This document shows positions 24,126-32,232 of a stretch of 64,000 nucleotides of DNA, in pieces; within the stretch, counting starts at the first letter, position 1; each line of letters starts with the position of its first letter. This DNA is from Streptomyces sp. CB01249. GTDB taxonomy: Bacteria > Actinomycetota > Actinomycetes > Streptomycetales > Streptomycetaceae. The stretch spans positions 62,001 to 126,000 of the forward strand of contig NZ_LISW01000004.1 of NCBI RefSeq assembly GCF_001905735.1, read 5' to 3'. The notes below the pieces were generated by a model. The model was not told the origin of the DNA and searched no databases. It saw only the letters and a program-made list of their open reading frames with translations. A program made the position numbers and the translations under genes.

Positions 24126-25304
24126 ATGAAGATCCACGCCCGGGGCCACGGACACGTCCGCGCCACCCACGCCAAGACCCTGGAGTTCACCGGCGAGCGG
24201 GAGATCACGCCCCGGGCGACCTGCGTCGTAGGGGTGGCCGCCGCCTTCGACCAGGAGGGTCTGGCCCTCCTGCGCGGCCCCGTCGCCGTCCGCCTCGCGG
24301 CCGGGCCGCACGTCGCGACCGGGACCGCCGTCGTCAACCCGCACCACGAGGTGACCGACCGCCTGGTGCTCCGGCGCAGCGACCACGCCTCACCGGACAC
24401 CTTCGCCTTCCGCAGCACCCTGGTGGCGAGCGACCTCGACCCGGACTTCGTGGCCGCGCTGGGAGACCCGGCGACCGAGGTGACCCTGACGCTCACCGAG
24501 TCCGGGCCGCGCCGGCCGCTGGTGCTCGTCCACCGCCGCGGCCTGCCCGAACCGGAGGGGCGCCCGGGGCTGCTGTGGCGCGCGGCGGACGCCTCGGTGG
24601 ACCTGGACGCGGCGCGCGTCCCGGACGAGGCGCGCGCGGCCCTCGCGGACGGCGGGGTGATCGCCGCGTCCGTCTCCGGCCCGTTGGAGGGCGTCTCGCA
24701 GGCGGCCGGGGCGTGGCTGGCCGACGCGGCGGCTCAGGGGGCCCGGTTCGAGGTGACGGGCGACGCGACCGGGACCGTACCGGCGCTGCTCGCGGCGGGC
24801 CTGCCGGTCGCTCCGGTGGTCCACCTGGGCCGGACCGACCGCCGGGCGCTCGCCTCCGCGCCGCAGGCGGAGCTGCTGCGGACGGCACCGGCCCCCGTGG
24901 TGTTCCGGGCGCCCGCCGCCGATCTCGCCGTGCTCGCGGAGGTGCTGGCCGGGTCCGCCGAGGACCGCCGGATCGCCGTGCCGGACGGGCATGCCGATCT
25001 CGGGCACGGGGTGAGGTGGCTGCCGCTCTCCGAGGCGGCCGAGGCCGTCGGGGGCGAGGAGGAGGGCGTGTTCGTCCTGGCTCCGCCGGAGCGGGCCGCC
25101 TGGAACGTGGACTTGCGCCCCCTGGTCCCGCTGCTGGTGGAGCAGGGGGTCACCGCGCGCACCCTGAGCACGGTGCTCCGCCCGTTCGGGATCAGCCGGC
25201 GGGACCTGTACGACGCGCTGGGCGATGCGCCGGCTTCCCCGAGCGCGGGCCCGGAAAACCCGAGCACGGGCCCGCGAAACAAGGGCTCGCGCGACAAGAA
25301 GTAG
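24126..25304 (+). CDS. DUF371 domain fused to degenerate RsmI-like methyltransferase domain
   Basis: A 392-residue protein. The first ~130 residues look like DUF371 (RGHGHVRATHAKTLEFTGER then CVVGVAAAF), a family common in archaea. The remainder follows the layout of RsmI-type 16S rRNA methyltransferases (segments VSGPLEGVSQAAGAWLADAA and GVTARTLSTVLRPFGISRRD), but the SAM-loop motif is eroded. The C-terminal ~25 residues are a low-complexity basic tail. The neighbourhood of RNA modification genes suggests an RNA-binding role. Confidence 0.75.
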   Translation: MKIHARGHGHVRATHAKTLEFTGEREITPRATCVVGVAAAFDQEGLALLRGPVAVRLAAGPHVATGTAVVNPHHEVTDRLVLRRSDHASPDTFAFRSTLVASDLDPDFVAALGDPATEVTLTLTESGPRRPLVLVHRRGLPEPEGRPGLLWRAADASVDLDAARVPDEARAALADGGVIAASVSGPLEGVSQAAGAWLADAAAQGARFEVTGDATGTVPALLAAGLPVAPVVHLGRTDRRALASAPQAELLRTAPAPVVFRAPAADLAVLAEVLAGSAEDRRIAVPDGHADLGHGVRWLPLSEAAEAVGGEEEGVFVLAPPERAAWNVDLRPLVPLLVEQGVTARTLSTVLRPFGISRRDLYDALGDAPASPSAGPENPSTGPRNKGSRDKK

Positions 25305-25644
25305 GAGGAGGGGGAAGCGGCATCGGGGGGATGTGCCGCTTCCCCCGGTCACGGGGCCTGCCGCTCCTTGCCGCGGTCGGGGGAGGCCACGGCATGGTCC
25401 CCGGCAGGGGTCCCGTTCCCGGCCCCCCGGAGTCCGAGGGGCTCACCTTCCATCCTGCCTCGCCGGGACCCCCTCGCGGGCGGACCAAGGGCCCCGATGC
25501 GCGGGACGTTGGTCCCTGGCCTCCGGGGCCGTGGTCGCGGCCCGGGACGGAAACGGCCGATGGATCCGCGCATACGTGTGGATAGACTCGCCCGACCGCA
25601 CAGGGGATCGAAACCGCAGGGGATCGAAGGGGAGTCAGGGGCCG
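25305..25644. other. Gene-free stretch with a terminator
   Basis: About 340 bp without a gene. At 25310-25346 a stem GGGGGAAGCGGCA/TGCCGCTTCCCCC forms a likely terminator for the DUF371 gene. The remainder is GC-rich and should hold the promoter of the small membrane protein gene. Confidence 0.6.
25310..25346 (+). terminator. Hairpin terminator after the DUF371 fusion gene
   Basis: A 13-bp perfect stem closing on an 11-nt loop; no long T run follows, as is usual in this genome. Confidence 0.65.
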
Positions 25645-25809
25645 ATGGTGCAAGCGAAGAAGATAGCTCTCTACGTGATTGTCGTCTTCGTGCTCTACAC
25701 GATCATCAACTCCCCCGCCCGGGCCGCGGACCTGGTGCAAGTAGGGTTCGAGGGCATCGCGGACGCCGCGCAGGGCGTCGGCGACTTCATGTCCGAGCTC
25801 GTCAACTAG
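25645..25809 (+). CDS. 54-residue single-pass membrane peptide
   Basis: The product has one N-terminal hydrophobic helix (KKIALYVIVVFVLYTII) followed by an alanine-bearing junction NSPARAADL and an amphipathic tail ending DFMSELVN. It may be a membrane-anchored or secreted small protein. GGGGAGTCAGGGG precedes the ATG. The Dabb gene follows after 9 bp and is probably co-transcribed. Function is unknown. Confidence 0.75.
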   Translation: MVQAKKIALYVIVVFVLYTIINSPARAADLVQVGFEGIADAAQGVGDFMSELVN

Positions 25810-25818
25810 GGGTACCGC

Positions 25819-26112
25819 GTGATCCGCCATCTGGTCCTGTTCAAGCTGAACGACGGCGTCGAGCGGGACGACCCCAGGGTCGTCGCGGGTGCGGAGGCGT
25901 TCCGGGCACTGGAAGGGACCATCCCGGAGCTGGAGTTCTGGGAGTGCGCCTGGAACATCACCGACCGGCCGATCGCGTACGACTTCGCCATCAACTCGGC
26001 GGTCGCGGACGAGGCCGCGCTGAAGCGTTACATCGAGCACCCGGACCATCAGGCGGCCGCCGGTCAGTGGCGTGAATTCGCCACCTGGGTGATCGCCGAC
26101 TACCCGTTCTGA
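25819..26112 (+). CDS. Dabb (stress-response A/B barrel) family protein
   Basis: A 97-residue product with a GTG start and the Dabb signature MIRHLVLFKLNDGV, ending with a core that includes HPDHQAAAGQWREFATWV. Dabb proteins form small dimeric ferredoxin-like barrels; the ligand here is unknown. It ends at the terminator at 26129. Confidence 0.9.
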   Translation: MIRHLVLFKLNDGVERDDPRVVAGAEAFRALEGTIPELEFWECAWNITDRPIAYDFAINSAVADEAALKRYIEHPDHQAAAGQWREFATWVIADYPF

Positions 26113-26128
26113 CGCCTTCGGCCCTGCG

Positions 26129-26155
26129 AGCCCCTCACCGCGACGGTGAGGGGCT
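26129..26155 (+). terminator. Rho-independent terminator after the Dabb gene
   Basis: A stem AGCCCCTCACCG/CGGTGAGGGGCT with a CGA loop, followed by TTTCTTT. Confidence 0.9.
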
Positions 26156-26241
26156 TTTCTTTGTCCCAGGACCCGATGGACGCCCGGCGCACGTTTTAAA
26201 CCCGGGCAAGGTCAACACGGCGCTATGGGGTGCTTGCACAT

Positions 26242-26272
26242 AGTGGTCATGTCTTGTGATGCTATGACCGCT
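26242..26272. promoter_or_regulatory. Inverted repeat upstream of the first sigma factor gene
   Basis: AGTGGTCAT and ATGACCGCT form a 9-bp inverted repeat with one mismatch and a 13-bp spacer, about 70-100 bp upstream of the GTG at 26341. It could be an operator or a folded leader. Confidence 0.4.
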
Positions 26273-26340
26273 TTTGACGGACGGATTGACTGAAGTTGAC
26301 CGCAAGCCGTAGTTGTTGACCGCGAAGGGGTGGCGTCATC

Positions 26341-27252
26341 GTGCCGGCCAGTACAGCGCCTCAAGTGCCTCCCCAGGTCCACCAGGCGGCACCGGCCGCC
26401 CCGCCCGCCGGGCCGTCGGCCCAGCCGCCGGGCCAGGTGCAGACGACGGTCCACGAGACCCCCGACGAGACGGCCGCCCCCGCCCGGTCCCGGACCGCCG
26501 ACACCAGGGCGCTCACCCAGGTGCTCTTCGGGCAGCTCAAGAACCTGGAGCCGGGCACCGCGGAGCACGACCGGGTGCGCACCGCGCTGATCGAGGCCAA
26601 CCTCCCGCTCGTGCGGTACGCCGCCGCGCGCTTCCGCAGCCGGAACGAGCCGATGGAGGACGTCGTCCAGGTCGGCACCATCGGGCTGATCAACGCGATC
26701 GACCGCTTCGACCCCGAACGCGGCGTCCAGTTCCCGACGTTCGCGATGCCCACCGTGGTCGGCGAGATCAAGCGGTACTTCCGGGACAACGTGCGCACCG
26801 TCCACGTCCCCCGCCGGCTGCACGAGCTCTGGGTGCAGGTCACCGGCGCCACCGAGGACCTGACGACCGCGCACGGCCGCTCGCCCACCACCGCGGAGAT
26901 CGCCGAGCGGCTGAAGATCTCCGAGGACGAGGTGCTGGCCTGCATCGAGGCCGGGCGCTCGTACCACGCGACCTCACTGGAGGCCGCCCAGGAGGGCGAC
27001 GGGCTCCCCGGCCTCCTCGACCGGCTCGGCTACGAGGACCCGGCCCTCGCGGGCGTCGAGCACCGGGATCTGGTCCGGCACCTCCTCGTACAACTGCCCG
27101 AGCGGGAGCAGCGGATCCTGCTGCTGCGGTACTACAGCAACCTGACGCAGTCCCAGATCAGTGCCGAACTGGGGGTCTCTCAGATGCATGTGTCAAGGCT
27201 CCTGGCCCGGAGTTTCGCCAGACTCCGATCCGCAAACAGGATCGAGGCGTAA
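26341..27252 (+). CDS. sigF: SigB/SigF-family RNA polymerase sigma factor (first of tandem pair)
   Basis: A 303-residue group 3 sigma factor. After a Pro/Ala-rich N terminus (1-60) it has region 2 (LPLVRYAAARFRSRNEP, DRFDPERGVQFPTFAMPTV), region 3 (HVPRRLHELWVQVTGATEDL) and region 4 (LPEREQRILLLRYYSNLTQS, SQMHVSRLLARSFARLR). The family directs stress and developmental genes and is usually held by RsbW-type anti-sigma factors. The symbol rests on gene order remembered from S. coelicolor, where sigF and sigN are adjacent. Confidence 0.9.
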   Translation: MPASTAPQVPPQVHQAAPAAPPAGPSAQPPGQVQTTVHETPDETAAPARSRTADTRALTQVLFGQLKNLEPGTAEHDRVRTALIEANLPLVRYAAARFRSRNEPMEDVVQVGTIGLINAIDRFDPERGVQFPTFAMPTVVGEIKRYFRDNVRTVHVPRRLHELWVQVTGATEDLTTAHGRSPTTAEIAERLKISEDEVLACIEAGRSYHATSLEAAQEGDGLPGLLDRLGYEDPALAGVEHRDLVRHLLVQLPEREQRILLLRYYSNLTQSQISAELGVSQMHVSRLLARSFARLRSANRIEA

Positions 27253-27335
27253 CCGAAACGGGTAGACCGTTCCCGGGGCGTTTCCCGGGGCCCAAAAGCC
27301 CCACACCCCTTGTTAACTGCGCAGACTCCCCCTGG

Positions 27336-27349
27336 ACTTGTCGACAAGT
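27336..27349. promoter_or_regulatory. 14-bp perfect palindrome upstream of the second sigma gene
   Basis: ACTTGTCGACAAGT is a complete palindrome about 45 bp upstream of the putative SigB-type -35 element; it may be an operator. Confidence 0.4.
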
Positions 27350-27392
27350 CACTACAGCGTGTTGCCGACATGTGACATTCTGCGGGAAGTGA

Positions 27393-27418
27393 GTTTGCCG
27401 CAGCCCCGCCTCCGGTAT
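27393..27418 (+). promoter_or_regulatory. Candidate SigB-type promoter
   Basis: GTTT and CGGTAT are separated by 16 bp, close to the GNNT-N14-16-GGGTA(C/T) pattern recognised by Streptomyces SigB-family factors. It lies about 70 bp upstream of the ATG at 27487, so the second sigma factor may be under its own or its paralogue's control. Confidence 0.5.
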
Positions 27419-27486
27419 TCAGGTGGAGGCTGCGTTCCTCCGATGGTCGTGGCCACCGCGACCGTCCGCGACCTCAAGGGGGTGGC

Positions 27487-28353
27487 ATGTCCGAAGAACA
27501 GGGCAGCTCGAAGGTGCTCACGCTCGAAAAGAGCGAGCCGGCACCCGTTGCGCTCACCAGCTCGCCGGAAGCCATCGACACCCGCACGCTCTCCCGCTCC
27601 CTGTTCCTGCGGCTCGCCGCGCTGGGCCCCGCCCCGGGTCCCGGTGGGACCGACAGCCCGGAGCGTGCCTATGTGCGGGACACACTCATCGAGCTCAACC
27701 TGCCCCTCGTGCGGTACGCGGCGGCGCGGTTCCGGAGCCGTAACGAACCGATGGAGGACATCGTCCAGGTCGGCACCATCGGCCTGATCAAGGCGATCGA
27801 CCGCTTCGACTGCGAACGGGGCGTGGAGTTCCCGACGTTCGCGATGCCGACCGTCGTGGGCGAGATCAAGCGCTTCTTCCGCGACACCTCGTGGTCGGTG
27901 CGGGTGCCGCGCCGGCTCCAGGAGCTCCGGCTCGCCCTCACCCGGACCAGCGACGAGCTCGCGCAGAAGCTCGACCGCTCGCCGACCGTGCCGGAGCTGG
28001 CCCGGGCGCTCGGCGTCTCCGAGGAGGAGGTGGTCGACGGTCTGGCCGTGGGCAACGCCTACACCGCCTCGTCGCTGGACTCGCCCGCCCCGGAGGACGA
28101 CGGCGGCGAGGGCTCGCTGGCCGACCGGCTGGGTTACGAGGACACGGCGCTGGAAGGCGTCGAGTACCGCGAATCGCTCAAGCCGCTGCTGGCCAAGCTC
28201 CCGCCGCGTGAGCGCCAGATCATCATGCTGCGGTTCTTCGCCAACATGACCCAGTCGCAGATCGGCGAGGAGGTGGGCATCTCGCAGATGCACGTCTCCC
28301 GTCTGCTGACGCGTACGCTCGCCCAGCTCAGGGAAGGGCTCATCGCGGACTGA
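27487..28353 (+). CDS. sigN: SigB/SigF-family RNA polymerase sigma factor (second of tandem pair)
   Basis: A 288-residue paralogue of the preceding gene, with near-identical region 2 wording (LPLVRYAAARFRSRNEPMED, FPTFAMPTVVGEIKR) and region 4 (MLRFFANMTQSQIGEEVGIS, QMHVSRLLTRTLAQLR). Region 3 and the N terminus differ, so promoter or anti-sigma specificity probably differs. The intergenic space of about 230 bp and the internal promoter candidate argue for separate control. The symbol comes from synteny only. Confidence 0.9.
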   Translation: MSEEQGSSKVLTLEKSEPAPVALTSSPEAIDTRTLSRSLFLRLAALGPAPGPGGTDSPERAYVRDTLIELNLPLVRYAAARFRSRNEPMEDIVQVGTIGLIKAIDRFDCERGVEFPTFAMPTVVGEIKRFFRDTSWSVRVPRRLQELRLALTRTSDELAQKLDRSPTVPELARALGVSEEEVVDGLAVGNAYTASSLDSPAPEDDGGEGSLADRLGYEDTALEGVEYRESLKPLLAKLPPRERQIIMLRFFANMTQSQIGEEVGISQMHVSRLLTRTLAQLREGLIAD

Positions 28354-28370
28354 GTCCGCACCCGCCTCAC

Positions 28371-28403
28371 CACCGGCCGCCGGGGCCTCCTCGGCGGCCG
28401 GTG
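28371..28403 (+). terminator. Hairpin after the second sigma factor gene
   Basis: A stem CACCGGCCGCCG/CGGCGGCCGGTG, 18 bp after the stop codon, without a T run. Confidence 0.6.
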
Positions 28404-28508
28404 CGCGTTCCCGTACGGCGGCGGCCGCACACCGAAGCGCCGCCCCCTCGCGGATCGGCGAGGAAGCGGCGCGAAGACGGATGCGGGCCGGGGCGCGTGA
28501 CGGGTCGG

Positions 28509-28721
28509 TCAGCCGAACGCGAGCCAGGCGACCGCGCCCAGCACGATGACCACCGCGACGATCCCGGCGATCAGTCCGGTCCTCGGACCGGAGGAGACGG
28601 CGGCGGGCTGCTGCGCGCGCTGCGGCTCGCCCTCGTCGACGAAGGCGCGGAACATCTGGGTGCTGCCGGCCGGGTCGTAGGAGCCCTCGGGACCCTGCGG
28701 TGCGTGGGGATTGTGTGCCAT
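28509..28721 (-). CDS. 70-residue tail-anchored membrane protein
   Basis: A polar N-terminal segment (AHNPHAPQGPEGSYDPAGS, FRAFVDEGEPQRAQ) is followed by one C-terminal membrane helix (GLIAGIVAVVIVLGAVAWLAFG) that reaches the end of the protein. Function is unknown. It is divergent from the MarR gene. Confidence 0.7.
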   Translation of the reverse strand: MAHNPHAPQGPEGSYDPAGSTQMFRAFVDEGEPQRAQQPAAVSSGPRTGLIAGIVAVVIVLGAVAWLAFG

Positions 28722-28896
28722 GTCGCAGGACCCTAGCGAACTCGGGCGAACGGCCCAACCCCCGGGCGCCGCCCGCCGATCCGCCACCGGTGTGGCGCGT
28801 ACCACATCGGCCTCTCCTCTACCGCAGACACTGCGGGTTTGACCAGGACCAGGCGCAGCCTTTTGCGTTCCTTTACTCCCGCAAGCCCCTTTTCGT

Positions 28897-28939
28897 TTGC
28901 CTGCAGCAACCAACGGCTTCTATGGTTGCCCTAAGCAAC
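28897..28939. promoter_or_regulatory. Paired palindromic operators for the MarR regulator
   Basis: Two sites of the same form TTGC-N5-GCAA: TTGCCTGCAGCAA at 28897-28909 and GTTGCCCTAAGCAAC at 28925-28939. Their centres are 29 bp apart, close to three helical turns. They lie 32-74 bp upstream of the MarR start codon, as expected for autoregulation by a dimeric MarR protein. Confidence 0.65.
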
Positions 28940-28970
28940 AAGATGACCGGTGAGATTGTCTGGGGGTCCC

Positions 28971-29492
28971 GTGGCCGCACGGAGTCAGTACGAAGAACTG
29001 GCCCGGCAGCTGAGCGCCATCGGGGCCGTCAAGCGAGGTCTCGCCCGCATCCTGCCCGCCGAATGCCCCGGTGGCTCCGCCGCCGTGCTGACTCTGCTGA
29101 GCCGGCACGGGGAGATGCGGATCAGCCGGCTGGCCGAGCTCCTCGCGGTCGACATGTCGGTGACCAGCCGGCACGTCGCCCACGTGGCGGAACGGGGCTG
29201 GATCGAACGGTTCCCGGACCCGGCGGACAAGCGCTCCCGCATCCTGCGGCTGACCCCCGCGGGGGAAGGGGTGCTGGAGGACCTCTACCGCCGGTCGACC
29301 GAGATGTTCGCCTGCCATCTTCAGGATTGGTCCGACGACGAGGTCGGACAGCTCAACACGTTGCTGGCCCGGCTGCGCGACAGCTTCTCCTGTCGCGGCA
29401 CCGGAGGGTGCGCCTCCGGGAAGCACAGCGGCGAGTGCCGCTCCCGTCAGGCCGACGGCCACGACGGCTCGTACACCCGTACACCCGCGTAA
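28971..29492 (+). CDS. MarR-family transcriptional regulator
   Basis: A 173-residue winged-helix protein: MRISRLAELLAVDMSVTSRH is the recognition region and DPADKRSRILRLTPAG is the wing. The C terminus has three cysteines near residues 140-157 (CRGTGGCASGKHSGEC), a possible redox or metal sensor. GTG at 28971 with GGGGGT upstream fits the family start AARSQYEELARQLSAIGAV. It precedes the MFS exporter by 23 bp and probably represses the operon until an exporter substrate or oxidant binds. Confidence 0.9.
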   Translation: MAARSQYEELARQLSAIGAVKRGLARILPAECPGGSAAVLTLLSRHGEMRISRLAELLAVDMSVTSRHVAHVAERGWIERFPDPADKRSRILRLTPAGEGVLEDLYRRSTEMFACHLQDWSDDEVGQLNTLLARLRDSFSCRGTGGCASGKHSGECRSRQADGHDGSYTRTPA

Positions 29493-29515
29493 CAGAAGCA
29501 AAGACAAGGACTTAC

Positions 29516-32017
29516 ATGGCTACGACCACACCAACCGGTGTGCGGGGCGGCCACGCCAAGCACGGGGGCCACGACGCCTCCGACGGCACGCCGATGACAC
29601 ACCGGCAGATCATGGAGGCACTTGCCGGGCTGCTGCTCGGCATGTTCGTCGCGATTCTGTCGTCCACCGTCGTCTCCAACGCCCTGCCGGAGATCATCTC
29701 CGACCTGGGCGGCGGGCAGAGCGCCTACACCTGGGTCGTCACCGCCTCGCTGCTGGCGATGACCGCGACCACCCCCCTGTGGGGCAAGCTGTCCGACCTG
29801 TTCAGCAAGAAGCTGCTGGTCCAGATAGCCCTGATCATCTACGTCGCGGGCTCGGTCGTCGCCGGACTCTCGACCAGCTCGGGCATGCTCATCGCCTGCC
29901 GTGTGGTGCAGGGCATCGGCGTCGGCGGTCTCTCCGCCCTCGCCCAGATCGTCATGGCCGCCATGATCGCCCCGCGCGAGCGCGGCCGTTACAGCGGCTA
30001 CATCGGCGCGGTCTTCGCCGTCGCCACCGTCGGCGGCCCGCTGCTCGGTGGCGTCATCACCGACACCAGCTGGATGGGCTGGCGCTGGTGCTTCTACGTG
30101 GGTGTGCCGTTCGCGGTCATCGCCCTCATCGTGCTCCAGAAGACCCTGAAGCTCCCGGTCGTCAAGCGCGAGGTCAAGGTCGACTGGACCGGCGCCTTCT
30201 TCATCAGCGCCGCCGTCTCGCTGCTCCTCCTGTGGGTCACCTTCGCGGGCGACAAGTACGACTGGATGTCCTGGCAGACCGGCGTGATGCTCGCGGGCTC
30301 CCTGGTCCTCGCGCTGCTCTTCGTCTTCACCGAGTCCCGCGCCAGCGAGCCGATCATCCCGCTGCGGCTCTTCCGCAACCGGACCATCACGCTCGCCTCG
30401 CTCGCCTCGCTGTTCGTCGGTATCGCGATGTTCGCCGGCACCGTCTTCTTCAGCCAGTACTTCCAGCTGGCGCGCGGCAAGTCGCCGACGATGTCCGGTG
30501 TGATGACCATCCCGATGATCGGTGGTCTGTTCCTCTCCTCGACCATCTCCGGCCAGATCATCACCAAGACCGGCCGCTGGAAGGTCTGGCTGGTCAGCGG
30601 TGGCTTCCTGGTCACCGCCGGTCTCGGCCTGCTCGGCACGATCCGCTACGACACGACGTACTGGCACATCGCGGTCTTCATGTTCGTCATGGGTCTCGGC
30701 ATCGGCATGATGATGCAGAACCTGGTGCTCGCCACGCAGAACCAGGTGGACCCGAAGGACCTCGGTTCGGCCAGCTCCGTCGTCACCTTCTTCCGTTCCC
30801 TCGGTGGTGCGATCGGCGTCTCGGCGCTGGGCGCCGTCATGGCGAACCGCGTCACCCACTACGTCAAGGACGGCCTCGCGGACCTCGGTCCGCAGGGCGC
30901 GGCCCTGGGCCACGGCGGCACCGGCGGCGGGGGCATCCCCGACCTGGACAAGCTGCCCGCCCCGTTCCGCACGGTCATGGAGGCCGCCTACGGGCACGGC
31001 GTCGGTGACGTCTTCCTGTACGCCGCTCCGGCCGCGCTGCTCGCCTTCCTGATCACGATCTTCATCAAGGAGGTCGCGCTCAGGACCCGGGCCGGCGGCG
31101 ACGCCCCGGCGCAGGCCGACGCGCCCGCCGAGGCCCCCGCCGACACCGTCACCGAGGCGGTCGCCGAGGGCGCCGCCGGAGTCACCGCCGTCGACACCAC
31201 CGAGGCGGCCCCGGTCGCCGAGGCCGAGGCCCCCGTGGACTTCGCCAAGGGCGGCACCCCCGTCAGCGGTGTGGTCCGGGGTGCCGAGGGCGCGCCCGTG
31301 GCCCGGGCTGCCGTCACGCTGATCTCGCTCGGCGGCCGGCAGCTGGGCATCGCCGCGGCGCAGGCCGACGGGAGCTACGCGCTGGCCGCCCCGGGCGCCG
31401 GTTCGTACGTCCTGATCGCGTCCGCCGACGGCTTCCAGCCGCAGGCGTCCACCGTGGTCGTCGGCGACGAGCCGCTGGCGTACGACATCCTCCTCGCGGG
31501 GACGAGCGGCCTGGCCGGCACCGTGCGCGCCGCCGAGACCGGCACGCCGGTCGCGGACGCCATGGTCATCGTGACCGATGTGCGCGGCGACGTCCTGGCC
31601 ACCGGCAAGTCCGCCGAGACGGGCGACTTCGCCTTCGGCGAGCTGGTCCCCGGCGCGGTGACCGTCGCGGTCAACGCGGCCGGCTTCCGCCCGCTGGCCC
31701 TGCCGGTCGAGATCGGCGGCCAGGGCGTCACCCGGGTCGACGTCGCGCTCCGGGCCGGTGCGCTGGTCCAGGGCGTCGTGCGGGCCGGTGCGAGCCGCCG
31801 CCCGCTGCCCGACGCCCGGGTCACGCTGGTCGACGCGGCCGGCAACGTGATCGCCAACTCGACCACCGGGGAGGACGGGGCGTACGCCTTCGCCGACCTG
31901 GACGCGGGCGAGTACACGGTCATCGCGACCGGCTACCCGCCGGTGGCCGGTGCCCTGACGGTGGCCGGTCACGGGGTCGACGGCCACGACATCGAGCTCG
32001 TCCACCCGGGCGAGTAA
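29516..32017 (+). CDS. MFS multidrug exporter (DHA2/14-TM) with C-terminal carboxypeptidase-regulatory-like repeats
   Basis: An 833-residue protein. Residues about 30-525 are a 14-helix drug:proton antiporter of the EmrB/QacA type (LLGMFVAILSSTVVSNALPE, RVVQGIGVGGLSALAQIVMA). A linker rich in Ala/Pro/Glu follows. Residues about 580-833 hold three tandem beta-sandwich repeats of the carboxypeptidase D regulatory type (GSYVLIASADGFQPQ; AVTVAVNAAGFRPLALP; GEYTVIATGYPPVAG). This tail is not part of normal MFS pumps. ATG at 29516 has AAGGA upstream. The next gene carries the same accessory domain, pointing to a shared system. Confidence 0.9.
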   Translation: MATTTPTGVRGGHAKHGGHDASDGTPMTHRQIMEALAGLLLGMFVAILSSTVVSNALPEIISDLGGGQSAYTWVVTASLLAMTATTPLWGKLSDLFSKKLLVQIALIIYVAGSVVAGLSTSSGMLIACRVVQGIGVGGLSALAQIVMAAMIAPRERGRYSGYIGAVFAVATVGGPLLGGVITDTSWMGWRWCFYVGVPFAVIALIVLQKTLKLPVVKREVKVDWTGAFFISAAVSLLLLWVTFAGDKYDWMSWQTGVMLAGSLVLALLFVFTESRASEPIIPLRLFRNRTITLASLASLFVGIAMFAGTVFFSQYFQLARGKSPTMSGVMTIPMIGGLFLSSTISGQIITKTGRWKVWLVSGGFLVTAGLGLLGTIRYDTTYWHIAVFMFVMGLGIGMMMQNLVLATQNQVDPKDLGSASSVVTFFRSLGGAIGVSALGAVMANRVTHYVKDGLADLGPQGAALGHGGTGGGGIPDLDKLPAPFRTVMEAAYGHGVGDVFLYAAPAALLAFLITIFIKEVALRTRAGGDAPAQADAPAEAPADTVTEAVAEGAAGVTAVDTTEAAPVAEAEAPVDFAKGGTPVSGVVRGAEGAPVARAAVTLISLGGRQLGIAAAQADGSYALAAPGAGSYVLIASADGFQPQASTVVVGDEPLAYDILLAGTSGLAGTVRAAETGTPVADAMVIVTDVRGDVLATGKSAETGDFAFGELVPGAVTVAVNAAGFRPLALPVEIGGQGVTRVDVALRAGALVQGVVRAGASRRPLPDARVTLVDAAGNVIANSTTGEDGAYAFADLDAGEYTVIATGYPPVAGALTVAGHGVDGHDIELVHPGE

Positions 32018-32232
32018 CCCACGCGGTCCGGGGTGGATCCCGGGCCCGTACAAGACCCCTGGCGGGGGCAGCGCTTTTCGAGCGGAGGCGCCGCACCGGC
32101 CGGTGGAAATGGGCCCCGGCGGCGGGGACGGCAGGCAGGGGACGGCCTGCCGTCCCCGCCCCGGGGCCCGACTCATTGAATGACCCGGTCCGGTGGACGG
32201 ACGACGGGTCATGAGCAAGGAGAGAGAACGGG

